Below are positions 44,109-52,942 of a stretch of 64,000 bases of DNA, one piece after another; position 1 is the first letter of the stretch, and every line of letters begins with the position of its first letter. Below the pieces are notes generated by a model. It saw only the letters and a list, made by a program, of their open reading frames with translations. It searched no databases and was not told where the DNA came from. Source of the stretch: Martinezella rhizogenes (GTDB lineage Bacteria; Pseudomonadota; Alphaproteobacteria; Rhizobiales; Rhizobiaceae); the NCBI RefSeq assembly GCF_000799715.1, contig NZ_JUHG01000013.1, positions 310,001 to 374,000 on the forward strand. Direction: 5' to 3'. The position numbers were made by a program, and so were the translations under genes.

Positions 44109-45098
44109 ATGACCATCGCCAAATCCCTTCTGTCCCGCCGCACCTTTGCCGGTCTTGCCGGCGCGGCCATGATTGCCGTCGCCATGCCGGCGCAATCCTT
44201 CGCCGCCGAAGTGACGATCCCAATCATCGTCAAGGACACGACGTCCTTCTACTGGCAGATCGTTCTCGCTGGCGCTCGCAAAGCCGGCAAGGATCTCGGC
44301 GTCAAGGTGCCGGAGCTGGGTGCGCAGGCTGAAACCGACGTCAACGGTCAGATCAGCATTCTTGAAAATGCTGTCGCCGGCAAGCCGGCCGCAATCGTCA
44401 TCTCGCCCACCGAGTTCAAGGCGCTCGGCAAGCCTGTGGACGAAGCAGCGAAGTCCGTTCCGATTATCGGTATCGACTCCGGCGCCGACTCCAAGGCTTT
44501 CAAGTCATTCCTGACGACCGACAACGTGCAGGGCGGCCGTATTGCTGCTGATGGCCTTGCCGCTGCGATCAAGGCAATGACCGGTAAGGATGAAGGCGAT
44601 GTCGTCATCATTACCAACACGCCCGGCGCCGGTTCTCTCGAACAGCGCCGCACGGGCTTCCTGGATCAGGTCAAGACCAAGTATCCGGGCCTGAAGGTCG
44701 TCGCCGACAAGTATGCTGACGGTCAGGCAACGACCGGCCTCAACATCATGACTGACCTGATCACGGCAAATCCGAAGATCGTTGGCGTCTTTGCCTCCAA
44801 TCTGATCATGGCGCAGGGTGTCGGCCAGGCCATCGCTGAAAACAAGCTCAGTGACAAGGTCAAGGTCATTGGCTTCGACAGCGACGACAAGACCCTCGGC
44901 TTCCTCAAGAGCGGCGCTATTGCCGGCCTCGTCGTTCAGGACCCGTACCGCATGGGTTACGACGGCATCAAGACCGCTCTCGCCGTCTCCAAGGGTGAAA
45001 AGGTTGAAGCCAATGTCGACACCGGCGCCAACCTCGTGACCAAGGCCAACATGAGCGAGCCGAAGATCGAGGCCCTGATCAACCCGAAGGTCAAGTAA
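44109..45098 (+). CDS. Sugar ABC transporter substrate-binding protein, ribose type
   Basis: A 329-residue periplasmic protein. The leader MTIAKSLLSRRTFAGLAGAA followed by a hydrophobic stretch and SFAAE is a twin-arginine-like signal. The mature part is a type I (LacI-like) binding fold: TIPIIVKDTTSFYWQIVLAGARKAG, IVISPTEFKALGKPVDEA and GVFASNLIMAQGVGQAIAENKL. GAGAGGAGAAACC precedes the ATG. The ligand is a monosaccharide or polyol, not further assigned. A strong hairpin after the stop probably keeps its level above that of the ATPase and permease. Confidence 0.87.
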   Translation: MTIAKSLLSRRTFAGLAGAAMIAVAMPAQSFAAEVTIPIIVKDTTSFYWQIVLAGARKAGKDLGVKVPELGAQAETDVNGQISILENAVAGKPAAIVISPTEFKALGKPVDEAAKSVPIIGIDSGADSKAFKSFLTTDNVQGGRIAADGLAAAIKAMTGKDEGDVVIITNTPGAGSLEQRRTGFLDQVKTKYPGLKVVADKYADGQATTGLNIMTDLITANPKIVGVFASNLIMAQGVGQAIAENKLSDKVKVIGFDSDDKTLGFLKSGAIAGLVVQDPYRMGYDGIKTALAVSKGEKVEANVDTGANLVTKANMSEPKIEALINPKVK

Positions 45099-45106
45099 AG
45101 CTTAGA

Positions 45107-45134
45107 GGCTGCGCCCGACAAGTCGGGCGCAGCC
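45107..45134 (+). terminator. Terminator-like hairpin after the sugar-binding-protein gene
   Basis: GGCTGCGCCCGAC (45107-45119) and GTCGGGCGCAGCC (45122-45134) form a perfect 13-base stem, followed by TTTTC. It is a factor-independent terminator by form. As the ATPase and permease of the same importer follow, partial termination or message protection is likely. Confidence 0.8.
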
Positions 45135-45140
45135 TTTTCA

Positions 45141-45195
45141 TCTAAAGCCGGATGATTTCAGGTCTATTCGACCCAAAGTCCGAACCCGCTCTAGA
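45141..45195. repeat. Imperfect palindromic intergenic element
   Basis: TCTAAAGCCGGATGATTTC at the left and GGGTTCGGACTTTGGGTC, read from the other strand at the right, form an imperfect long palindrome ending in CTAGA. It resembles short rhizobial intergenic repeats but only one copy was seen, so it is a tentative call. Confidence 0.35.
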
Positions 45196-45233
45196 ATGAA
45201 AAAATGGAGCGTGATGCGAGAGGAAGGAGACCC

Positions 45234-46784
45234 ATGACGAGCCTCGAAGAAATCAGCCATCGGCACGATGACACGATCAAGACGGAAGCAAGTCGCGTTC
45301 CGGCCGGCTCGCCTATCCTCGAACTCAAGGGATTGCAGAAGCGCTATGGCTATGTCGAGGCGCTGAAGCCGGCGACGATCACGTTCCTGGCCGGCGAAAT
45401 CCACGCCATTGTCGGCGAAAACGGAGCCGGCAAGTCGACGCTCATCAAGCTTTTGACCGGCGTCATCACCAGGACGGATGGCGAGATATTCTGGTGCGGC
45501 CATCCGGTCGCCCTTGCCAATCCCAATGAAGCGATCGCGCGCGGCATCAACGCCGTGCATCAGGAGGTCGTCCTTTGCCCGCATCTGACGGTCGCGGCCA
45601 ATCTCTTTCTCGGTGACGAAGTCAATCGCTTCGGTCTGATGCGCAAGAAGCAGATGGTCGCCATGGCCCAGACGGTGCTTGACGACCTCGGCTTCGGACT
45701 GCCGGCCGCCGATCTTCTGAGCTCCCTCACCATTGGTCAGCAGCAGTTGGTCGCAACGGCAAGAGCCGCCATGCGCGGCACGCAATTCCTCATTTTCGAT
45801 GAGCCGACCGCCTATTTGACGCGCAAGGAATCGGCGCAGCTGTTCAAGCTGATCCGCCGCTTGCAGAGCGAAGGCGTGACGATCGTCTACATCAGCCACC
45901 GCATGGAGGAGGTCTTCGAGCTGGCCGACCGCGTGTCCGTGCTGCGCGACGGCACGCATGTCGGCACCCGCCTGATTGCCGAGACCAATGACGACGAACT
46001 GATCAAGCTGATGATCAATCGCTCGATCGAACAAATCTACCACAAGGAAGAGATCCCGATCGGTGAACCCATCCTCGAGACGCGCGGCCTTTCCGGTCCT
46101 GGTTTCGAGGATGTTTCGCTGACTGTACGGGCCGGCGAGATCGTCGGGCTTTATGGGCTGATCGGCGCCGGTCGCAGCGAATTCGCGCTCGGCCTCTATG
46201 GCCGTCAGCCAGTCTCGGCAGGCGAGATCTATTGGCAGGGACGCAAGGTCCAGATCCACAACGAGCGTGACGCAATGGACCTCGGTATCGCCCTCGCGCC
46301 CGAGAGCCGCCGCGATCAAGGGCTTTGCCTCAACCTGCCGATCGGCCTCAATATCAATCTGCCTGTGTTCAGGCGGCTGAGCCGCGGTCCGATCATCAAC
46401 AACAAGAGCGAGGCTGCTAATGCCGACAAGCAGATCCGCGATCTCAGCATAAAGACGCCCAGCCGACGAGTCCTGGTTTCCGCCATGTCCGGCGGCAATC
46501 AGCAGAAGGTGGTCATCGGCAAATGGCTGAGCCATGGCGCCAAGCTTTTCATCTTCGACGAGCCGACGGTGGGTGTCGATGTCGGCACCAAGGCGGAAAT
46601 CTATCGGCTATTCGCCAAGCTGCTTCGCGACGGCGCGGGCATCATCGTCATATCCTCCTACCTGCCCGAGGTTTACGAGCTTGCCGATCGTCTGCATGTG
46701 TTTCGCCACGGCCAGCTGGTCGCCAGCCATGATTTTCACGCCGCCACGCATGAGGAAGTCCTCGGCGAGGCCATCGGCGTCTGA
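45234..46784 (+). CDS. Sugar ABC transporter double ATPase (RbsA/XylG type)
   Basis: From ATG 45234, preceded by AGGAAGGAGA, the protein has 516 residues. The first ATPase domain has Walker A GENGAGKST (61-69), signature LTIGQQQ near 167 and Walker B FLIFDEPTAYLT. The second domain has the usual degenerate Walker A of RbsA (LYGLIGAGRSEFALGLYG near 305), MSGGNQQK near 420 and FIFDEPTVGVD. This is the sugar-type (CUT2) arrangement. It energises the permease encoded 30 bases downstream. Confidence 0.88.
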   Translation: MTSLEEISHRHDDTIKTEASRVPAGSPILELKGLQKRYGYVEALKPATITFLAGEIHAIVGENGAGKSTLIKLLTGVITRTDGEIFWCGHPVALANPNEAIARGINAVHQEVVLCPHLTVAANLFLGDEVNRFGLMRKKQMVAMAQTVLDDLGFGLPAADLLSSLTIGQQQLVATARAAMRGTQFLIFDEPTAYLTRKESAQLFKLIRRLQSEGVTIVYISHRMEEVFELADRVSVLRDGTHVGTRLIAETNDDELIKLMINRSIEQIYHKEEIPIGEPILETRGLSGPGFEDVSLTVRAGEIVGLYGLIGAGRSEFALGLYGRQPVSAGEIYWQGRKVQIHNERDAMDLGIALAPESRRDQGLCLNLPIGLNINLPVFRRLSRGPIINNKSEAANADKQIRDLSIKTPSRRVLVSAMSGGNQQKVVIGKWLSHGAKLFIFDEPTVGVDVGTKAEIYRLFAKLLRDGAGIIVISSYLPEVYELADRLHVFRHGQLVASHDFHAATHEEVLGEAIGV

Positions 46785-46814
46785 ACGATAAAAAATCGAA
46801 AGAGGAGAACAAGA

Positions 46815-47786
46815 ATGGTCGCGAACACGACAGAAGGCCCCGCCGTTGCACCGCGGCGTAAGATGAGCATCCTCTTCAGCCTGACGCTGATCCTGCTCTT
46901 GATTGCGCTATGGGTCGTGCTCGGCTTCTCGACAGACGTGTTCTGGACGCAGCTCAACATCACCAACCTGGCGCGCCAGGGGTCGATGACGGCCATCCTT
47001 GCGCTTGGACAAACCTTCGTCATCATCACCGGTGGCATCGATCTTTCCGTTGGCGCAATCGTCGGCTTCTGCACCGTGATCGTCGCCTGGCTGCTCCAGG
47101 CAGGCGTTCCGATCTGGGCCGCTATCCTCATAACCTTGCTCTTCGGTGTTCTTATCGGGGCATTCCATGGCTTCGGCATCGTGCGCATGGGCTTGCCGCC
47201 CTTCATCATCACGCTGGCGACGCTGACCTCTCTGCGCGGCATCGGCTTGCTCATCACCAACGGTTCGAGCATCAACATCGTCAACGACGCTTTCACAAAT
47301 TTCTCGGTCGCGGATTTTCTCGGTATTCCGAGCCTGTTCTGGATGGTGATCGTGGTGGCAATTCCAGCCGTCGTCTTCCTGCATTTGAGCCGTTGGGGCC
47401 GTTATCTTTTCGCCGTCGGCTCCAACCGCGAAGCAGCGCGCCTGTCCGGCGTCAATGTCAACGGGATGATCTATTTCGCCTATATACTGTCTGGAACCTG
47501 CGCCGCCTTGGTCGGTGTTCTGCTTGCCTCGCGCATAGCCATCGGCAACGCGACCCAGGGCGATGGCTGGGAACTGCAGGCGATCGCATCGTCGGTTATC
47601 GGCGGCACCAGTCTGTTTGGCGCGATCGGTTCCGTCTACGGCCCGCTGATCGGCGCCTTCATCCTAGCGACCATCAACAACGGTGCAAACCTCCTGAACC
47701 TGAATTCGTTCTGGCAGCGCATCATCACCGGCGTGCTGATCATCGTGATCGTCTATTTCGATCAGTTGCGGCGGCGTCGTCTCTAA
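46815..47786 (+). CDS. Sugar ABC transporter permease (RbsC type)
   Basis: A 323-residue membrane protein with about nine helices. The CUT2 hallmark TFVIITGGIDLSVGAIVGFCTVIVA lies near 57-80, FGIVRMGLPPFIITLATLTSLRG near 117-140, and GGTSLFGAIGSVYGPLIGAFIL near 262-283. AAGAGGAGAA precedes the ATG. It completes the importer and ends the operon that begins with the dehydratase gene. Confidence 0.89.
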   Translation: MVANTTEGPAVAPRRKMSILFSLTLILLLIALWVVLGFSTDVFWTQLNITNLARQGSMTAILALGQTFVIITGGIDLSVGAIVGFCTVIVAWLLQAGVPIWAAILITLLFGVLIGAFHGFGIVRMGLPPFIITLATLTSLRGIGLLITNGSSINIVNDAFTNFSVADFLGIPSLFWMVIVVAIPAVVFLHLSRWGRYLFAVGSNREAARLSGVNVNGMIYFAYILSGTCAALVGVLLASRIAIGNATQGDGWELQAIASSVIGGTSLFGAIGSVYGPLIGAFILATINNGANLLNLNSFWQRIITGVLIIVIVYFDQLRRRRL

Positions 47787-47811
47787 AGATATTCGACAAC
47801 GGCCCTCTGGT

Positions 47812-47836
47812 AATGGTATGCTGAAAGCATACCATT
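47812..47836. promoter_or_regulatory. Likely ParD operator, AATGGTATGC-tgaaa-GCATACCATT
   Basis: Perfect ten-base arms with a five-base centre end 22 bases before the antitoxin start. Ribbon-helix-helix antitoxins repress their own operons by binding such repeats over the promoter. It could instead fold as a hairpin at the end of the permease transcript, but no T-run follows. Confidence 0.6.
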
Positions 47837-47858
47837 CATCTCTCCAGGCAGCAGGACT

Positions 47859-48140
47859 ATGGCCTCAGTCGAAAAAATAACGATCGCTCTTACCCCTGAG
47901 ATGGCAGGCTTCATCCGCAGCGCCGTCGATGCGGGCGATTATGCATCGACCAGTGAAGCAATTCGAGAAGCAGTCCGCGAATGGAAGGAACGCCGCGATT
48001 TGCTCGGTTACACGATAGAGGAACTGCAAAGCCTCGTGGATGAGGGTCTGGCCAGTGGTCCAAGCAAGCATGCCTCCATGGCAGATGTAAAAGCCGAGGC
48101 AAGACGCAGATTGGAAGCGACTGTCGAAAAGACACGCTGA
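47859..48140 (+). CDS. ParD-like ribbon-helix-helix antitoxin
   Basis: A 93-residue protein with an N-terminal ribbon-helix-helix domain: strand KITIALTPEMAGFI, turn, then DYASTSEAIREAVREWKERR (about 5-48). This is the ParD/CopG DNA-binding dimer fold. The acidic and flexible C-terminal half (about 50-93) would wrap and neutralise the toxin. It is followed after two bases by the toxin gene, and an inverted repeat in front suggests autorepression. Confidence 0.85.
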   Translation: MASVEKITIALTPEMAGFIRSAVDAGDYASTSEAIREAVREWKERRDLLGYTIEELQSLVDEGLASGPSKHASMADVKAEARRRLEATVEKTR

Positions 48141-48142
48141 CC

Positions 48143-48448
48143 ATGCTGCGAATAGAGCGAACACACCGCGCGGACGAAGATCTGATCTCCATCTGGCTGG
48201 AGATTGCGAAGAACAATCCTGTCGCCGCGGACCGCATCCTTGATGCGATTGAAAGCCGTTGGCTCCAGCTTGCCTTTCATCCTTTTTCAGGCCTTGCTCG
48301 AGATGACATCGCTCCGGGAATTCGCCATCTGGTCGTTGGGAGCTACCTTATTCTTTATCGCATTGTCGACGATCATATCGACATCGTCAGGGTATTATAT
48401 GGTCGACGAGAGATCACCCGCAAGACGATAGAGGATGATAGTCGCTAG
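48143..48448 (+). CDS. ParE/RelE-family toxin
   Basis: A 101-residue protein with the RelE/ParE fold: IERTHRADEDLISIWLEIAKNNPVAADRILDAIESR at the N-terminus and HLVVGSYLILYRIVDDHIDIVRVLYGRREI at the C-terminus. The C-terminal RVLYGRR is the usual toxin ending. ParE inhibits gyrase and RelE cleaves mRNA; the close ParD partner favours the ParE type. The stop codon lies in the first bases of a RIME-like element, so the pair is bounded by a repeat. Confidence 0.85.
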   Translation: MLRIERTHRADEDLISIWLEIAKNNPVAADRILDAIESRWLQLAFHPFSGLARDDIAPGIRHLVVGSYLILYRIVDDHIDIVRVLYGRREITRKTIEDDSR

Positions 48449-48549
48449 AACGTTTCAACGCTTCACGGAAGCGCAGAAACGCTCCATCTCTTTGGCTTTA
48501 CGCAATTCCGGACGGAAAACCACCGCGCACTTTTCCTGAAATTGCTCTG
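48446..48549 (-). repeat. RIME-like intergenic mosaic element, copy C
   Basis: The layout and orientation match copy B. AACGTTTCAACGC, ttcacgg and GCGCAGAAACGCTC form a degenerate first palindrome. GCAATTCCGG, then ACGGAAAACC and TTTTCCTGAAATTGC form the second. It overlaps the toxin stop codon by three bases and lies between convergent genes. Confidence 0.7.
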
Positions 48550-48602
48550 GCTCTTCGAATGTCATCCGGCATCAAAATCGAGAACAAGACTCGCCCTGCC
48601 CA

Positions 48603-49604
48603 TCACGCCGGCGAAGGGCGTGATCTTTGCCAGCTTCGGCTCTTCAATAGACTACGCAGCGGCTTTTCGATCAATTCGTAAGCACAGATACCTAGCAAAA
48701 CGCCTGAGACCAGACTGATGAACATTGAGACATCGGAGGGTATCTCAGTGCGCGCCATCAATTTCAGCACCGCCGAGATCGCCAGCGTGTGCCAGAGATA
48801 GATAGAATATGAACTGTTGCCCAGATAGGTGAGCAGCGGAATATCAGGCAGCTTTCCGCTGTGTTCCAGCGATACCGTACCGAGCACCAACGCCACGGCA
48901 AGCGGCCCACAGGTCAGTTCGTTGAAGTCGAGGCGTAGAATCTGGATAGCGGCAAAGCCCAACAACGAGGCGACGATCAAGGCCAGTCCGAGGCGAGGAC
49001 CTGGTATCTTCCCGGATAGCCACATTCGGGCAAGGATGATGCCGGCAACGAACTCCAGGATGATCGGCCGCGTGTAGACGAGCAACAATGGTGATTGCGG
49101 ATTGAAGATGACGCCAGCAATGACGAAGGCAACAAAGACAACGGCTATGCTGGCAAACCGCAGACGGCGCGATAAAAGCAGCGCCGCGGCAAAAATGGCG
49201 TAGAAGAACATCTCGTAGTTCAACGTCCATCCCTGCACCAAAACCGGCCAGATCATGCCACTGCTCGGCGAGCGTGCGGGAATGAAAATCATCGAGCCGA
49301 GAACATGGCCAGCCGTCAGTTTCATGTTCGGAAACAGCCCGGCAACTGCCCCCGCGATCATGATGGCGGTAACGATCCAATAGGACGGCGCGATGCGCTG
49401 CAGGCGATCGAACAGGAAGCGCACCGGTGTCACGGGTCGACGCTCGCTTATGGTCCACATGATGAAGCCGCTGATGACGAAAAAGACGTCGATACCAGCC
49501 GCCCCGATCTGAAAGTGGCTATTGCTGCGTTCCGCCGCATGGAACAGAACCACCGCGAGGGCGGCAAGAGCGCGAAGATACTGAATGCCATAAAGAGTTT
49601 TCAT
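48603..49604 (-). CDS. exoZ: Exopolysaccharide acetyltransferase ExoZ (acyltransferase 3 family)
   Basis: From ATG 49604 the protein has 333 residues and about ten membrane helices. The opening YGIQYLRALAALAVVLFHAAER carries the histidine of acyltransferase 3 enzymes. ExoZ adds the acetyl group to succinoglycan in S. meliloti. Here it is the last gene of the leftward exoY-F-Q-Z run and overlaps exoQ by four bases (ATGA). In S. meliloti exoB follows exoZ; here a RIME element and toxin-antitoxin genes lie beyond it. Confidence 0.85.
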   Translation of the reverse strand: MKTLYGIQYLRALAALAVVLFHAAERSNSHFQIGAAGIDVFFVISGFIMWTISERRPVTPVRFLFDRLQRIAPSYWIVTAIMIAGAVAGLFPNMKLTAGHVLGSMIFIPARSPSSGMIWPVLVQGWTLNYEMFFYAIFAAALLLSRRLRFASIAVVFVAFVIAGVIFNPQSPLLLVYTRPIILEFVAGIILARMWLSGKIPGPRLGLALIVASLLGFAAIQILRLDFNELTCGPLAVALVLGTVSLEHSGKLPDIPLLTYLGNSSYSIYLWHTLAISAVLKLMARTEIPSDVSMFISLVSGVLLGICAYELIEKPLRSLLKSRSWQRSRPSPA

Positions 49605-50893
49605 CTGCCGATCTGAGGCTCCCAATTCACGGGCGCCCCAAGTTCCGTTCGATCGTCGGAGACGAGCGGAGCCATCCGTGGCGCTTGCGCCTTCATCGTC
49701 AGCTTTCCTGCTATGAAGTACAACAGGAACGAACCGACCTGGTAGGGATTGAGAATGTCGATCTCGACGAAGGCGCGGATCAAGAGCAGCGTCGCCAGAC
49801 CGAACAGAACATAGGATTCATCGTTTCTGAGGTCGTTGAGAAACCGCTTGAGGTGGCCGATAACCGCCGTCAGCAATATCGACACCAGCAGGAAGACGCC
49901 GATCAGGCCGGTTTCGACCGTCGTTTCAATGAAGGTATTGTGAAAATGGAAGCCAGCGCGGGAGGTGATGTAGAATTCTTCCCACAGGCGCTCCGGTTCG
50001 GAGAAGCCTTGCACCCAATAGGCTTGATAGCCGATCCCGAAGAACGGATGCAATGCGGCGGCGGCTATACCCTGTTGCCAGAGATAGGTGCGACCGGTCA
50101 GCGTCGAGTCCTTGCCGAAGGCGCCGAGCACGAGATCGACGGCGCCGAGATAGACACCGGCGACGGCGAGAACGATCCCCGATATGGCCGCGGTGGCAAA
50201 CAGTTTTTTGCGCTGTCGTGGCGACAGGAACAGGATGACGCGCATGCCGATGCAGAGCATCACGACCAAGCCGGTGACCAGCACCGAGGTCGCCGATTGC
50301 GAAGCAAGAAGACAGTAGGCGGCCAACAGCCCGACGACGCCCGCCCCAACCAGCCAGATACGGCGCTCGCCAAGAATGAAGACGGCGGCGAAGGCGAAAT
50401 AGATGCCGAGCGAGGCATAAAAGCCGAGCTGGTTCTTCGAGTCGAAAGCGCCGACGAAGCTATAGGTACCGTCGATCGCGTCGAGGGCATAAAAACCGAA
50501 CAGCACGGAATAGAGCAGCACGATGCTGGTGCCGGCAATTGCGCCGCGTATCAGGGTGCGGATATCGAGCGTGCGCACGGCGATCAGCGCGCAGATGATA
50601 TGCGTCATGTACTGGATTGAGGCGCGAGCGGTAACCGACGGTACAACCGACCAGAAGATGGAGAGGCAGGTAAAAATGCCGAAGGCAAAGATCCAGAGCT
50701 GCTTGGAATAGTTGCCGAGCGCGCGGCGATAATCGATCAGCACCAACGGAAACCACATCGCGTAGTAAACGAGAATGGAAACCTGCCCGAAGCGGGCGGA
50801 ATAGGCGAAAGCGAAAAAAGAGAGCGCAATCGCCACCATGCCATAGGTGGCGTTGCTGCCCGGATGAATAAAGGTCGATTTGCGAATCCGCAT
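49601..50893 (-). CDS. exoQ: Exopolysaccharide polymerisation protein ExoQ (O-antigen-ligase-like)
   Basis: A 430-residue inner-membrane protein with 10-12 helices. A large periplasmic loop near 255-345 (WQQGIAAAALHPFFGIGYQAYWVQGF, then HNTFIETTVETGLIGVFL) is typical of the Wzy/O-antigen-ligase family. ExoQ is needed for high-molecular-weight succinoglycan in S. meliloti. AAGGAGAG precedes the ATG. It begins nine bases after exoF and overlaps exoZ. Confidence 0.87.
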   Translation of the reverse strand: MRIRKSTFIHPGSNATYGMVAIALSFFAFAYSARFGQVSILVYYAMWFPLVLIDYRRALGNYSKQLWIFAFGIFTCLSIFWSVVPSVTARASIQYMTHIICALIAVRTLDIRTLIRGAIAGTSIVLLYSVLFGFYALDAIDGTYSFVGAFDSKNQLGFYASLGIYFAFAAVFILGERRIWLVGAGVVGLLAAYCLLASQSATSVLVTGLVVMLCIGMRVILFLSPRQRKKLFATAAISGIVLAVAGVYLGAVDLVLGAFGKDSTLTGRTYLWQQGIAAAALHPFFGIGYQAYWVQGFSEPERLWEEFYITSRAGFHFHNTFIETTVETGLIGVFLLVSILLTAVIGHLKRFLNDLRNDESYVLFGLATLLLIRAFVEIDILNPYQVGSFLLYFIAGKLTMKAQAPRMAPLVSDDRTELGAPVNWEPQIGR

Positions 50894-50902
50894 CGACTCT
50901 CC

Positions 50903-52177
50903 TTATCGCATGGCGAGACCGGCACTCACCTTGATGAGGTCGCCGGGCAAGACCAGGGTATTTTCCTGGGCCGGAATTTCCTTCGCCTGACCATTCTCAT
51001 CTCGTACGATGGTATAGACGATATTCACATCCTTCCCGCCGGCATCGATATTGTTGGCATCGGCCGATTGCGCGACAGCCTCCTGCATCAGTGCCTGGCT
51101 GGTGGAGAGCTTGAGCTGCAAGGTTTCCAATTGGGTAGCGGTATCCTGCAGATCTTGCGCGAGCGAGTTCTGCCAATCGTTGCGCACCGTATTTTCGTCC
51201 TGAGTGGCCTTGCTGATGCTCTGCTTGGCGTTCAGCGATGCCGTGTCGGTATCCAGAAGATTGGTCTCAACGTCGGAAGCGCGCTGCTCGGCCGCAATCT
51301 TGCGCGAAGCAAGTTCCAATCCTCTTTCCGCCAGGCTCTCGACCTTGTCGCGGTCTGCCTTGGCGAGATCAAGTTGGCGGCTTAACGTATCGGTCTTCTT
51401 CGCCAGCCCCTCGACCTCGCTTTGCAGCAGCACCTTCAGGTCCGCCAGCGCCTGCAACTGCGTCTTCATCCGCTGACTGCGCGTCTTCATCAGGGCGTCT
51501 TCGCTGGCGAGGATGTCGCTCGATTGCGGCAGCTTTTGCAGCTCCGGCGGAACATCGATCTGATCCTTGTCGGAGAGCTCGGCCAGAAGGCGAGCCTGGC
51601 GCATCAGCAACCGCCCGCGTTCCGCCATGAGAACGACGGCGTCACCCTTGGCATTGATGAAATCGCGCGCAAAACGCTGGCCAGCATCCGCGCGGCGCAT
51701 GCCGCCGCCCAGACTGATCGCCTTGAGGACGCTCAGATTGGGCGCAAAAGGATACTCGCCCGGATTTTGAACTTCGCCGGAGAGATAAATCGGCCGGTAT
51801 TGCGAAAGCTCCACCGAAGCCGAAGGTCGGTCGCGAAGGCCGAATTGCTTCTGCAATCCAAGACCGATCGCTCCAGCGATCTCATCCGTCGTCTTGCCGC
51901 TGGCAGGCATGTCTCCGATGAACGGAATAGATACCGAACCGGAGGGACCGACCGTATAGTCACCCGAAATCACCGACCAGTCGCGAATCGTGCCCTCTGC
52001 CGTCTGCCATTCGGCAACGCGAATGCGCAGTTTGTCCATGACGCCCAAGTGATATCCGGGAAGGTTATCGGCACGAGCATTGCCTGACACCGTGCACAGG
52101 CTGAGGAGGATGAGAGCTGCGCAACGAAAAGGTGTGGTTGCGCCAACAAGCCTACCAGAAGGCTGAATTTCAATCAT
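50903..52177 (-). CDS. exoF: Polysaccharide export protein ExoF
   Basis: A 424-residue protein with an N-terminal signal sequence (CAALILLSLCTVSGNARA, then DNLPG). The polysaccharide-export domain (about 42-110) begins YHLGVMDKLRIRVAEW, and an SLBB-like segment follows: PIYLSGEVQNPGEYPFAPNL near 132. A long coiled coil (about 200-345) bridges to a C-terminal domain ending LVLPGDLIKVSAGLAMR. The order is that of ExoF in S. meliloti, a periplasmic/outer-membrane component with the transferase ExoY. GGGAAG precedes the ATG. The gene lies 84 bases after exoY. Confidence 0.87.
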   Translation of the reverse strand: MIEIQPSGRLVGATTPFRCAALILLSLCTVSGNARADNLPGYHLGVMDKLRIRVAEWQTAEGTIRDWSVISGDYTVGPSGSVSIPFIGDMPASGKTTDEIAGAIGLGLQKQFGLRDRPSASVELSQYRPIYLSGEVQNPGEYPFAPNLSVLKAISLGGGMRRADAGQRFARDFINAKGDAVVLMAERGRLLMRQARLLAELSDKDQIDVPPELQKLPQSSDILASEDALMKTRSQRMKTQLQALADLKVLLQSEVEGLAKKTDTLSRQLDLAKADRDKVESLAERGLELASRKIAAEQRASDVETNLLDTDTASLNAKQSISKATQDENTVRNDWQNSLAQDLQDTATQLETLQLKLSTSQALMQEAVAQSADANNIDAGGKDVNIVYTIVRDENGQAKEIPAQENTLVLPGDLIKVSAGLAMR

Positions 52178-52261
52178 GCAGGATCTTCCCTGTTATTAAT
52201 TTGCAGCCCCGCAGACGCGGGGAAACCGCAGGAGCCTTCCCTGCGGCATCTGCTTTTGTCG

Positions 52262-52942
52262 TTAGTAGCTGCCGCGCGACAGGCAAACCGCAGGAATGGT
52301 TTTAGCGATAATCATCATGTCGCTGCTAAGTGACCAGTTTTTGACATAATGCGTATCGAAGGCGACGCGGCTCTCGTAGGAGACGTCGTTGCGGCCACTG
52401 ACCTGCCACAGACCAGTCAAGCCAGGACGAGACTGGAGATAGTAGATCGCGGAGGTTTCATAGCGTTCCAGCTCATCCTCAACGACGGGACGAGGGCCAA
52501 CAACACTCATTTCTCCGCGGATAATATTGAGGAGCTGCGGCAATTCGTCGAGGCTCAGTTTACGAAGCACCGCCCCGATAAGGGTAACGCGGGGGTCGTT
52601 TTGCAGTTTGCGCGTTGCGCGCCATTCGTCCATCGCGCGGGGATTGGCCTGCAGATAGGCCTGCAGCACCCTGTCACCGTCGACGACCATGGTACGGAAC
52701 TTCATGCAACGGAAGGTTTTGCCGTTGTGACCGATGCGGCGATGACCGTAAAAGATCGGGCCCCGGTCCGAAAGCTTCACCAAGAGCATGAGCATTAAGA
52801 AGAGGGGGCTGATGAGGATCAGCCCCATCAGGGCGGCTGTGAAGTCGAATCCCCTCTTTAGGATTCCACCCGTCGGCGGAAAGACGTCGCTTTCCGTAGC
52901 GCTGAAAAAAGCCGATGTGGCCGATCTCGTCGCAGACTTCAT
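52262..52942 (-). CDS. exoY: Undecaprenyl-phosphate galactose phosphotransferase ExoY
   Basis: From ATG 52942, with GGAG nine bases upstream, the protein has 226 residues. One membrane helix (about 30-52) precedes the catalytic domain of bacterial sugar transferases: FYGHRRIGHNGKTFRCMKFRTM (about 66-88), LRKLSLDELPQLLNIIRGEMSVVGPRPVVEDEL (about 125-157) and RPGLTGLWQVSGR. It ends CLSRGSY. ExoY moves galactose-1-phosphate to the lipid carrier, the first step of succinoglycan assembly. The ATG at 52960 is an upstream alternative that lacks a ribosome-binding site. Confidence 0.92.
   Translation of the reverse strand: MKSATRSATSAFFSATESDVFPPTGGILKRGFDFTAALMGLILISPLFLMLMLLVKLSDRGPIFYGHRRIGHNGKTFRCMKFRTMVVDGDRVLQAYLQANPRAMDEWRATRKLQNDPRVTLIGAVLRKLSLDELPQLLNIIRGEMSVVGPRPVVEDELERYETSAIYYLQSRPGLTGLWQVSGRNDVSYESRVAFDTHYVKNWSLSSDMMIIAKTIPAVCLSRGSY

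Noticed and set aside
45204-45233. Upstream ATG for the RbsA-type ATPase
   Set aside because: The ATG at 45234 has AGGAAGGAGA just before it, while the ATG at 45204 has no such site.
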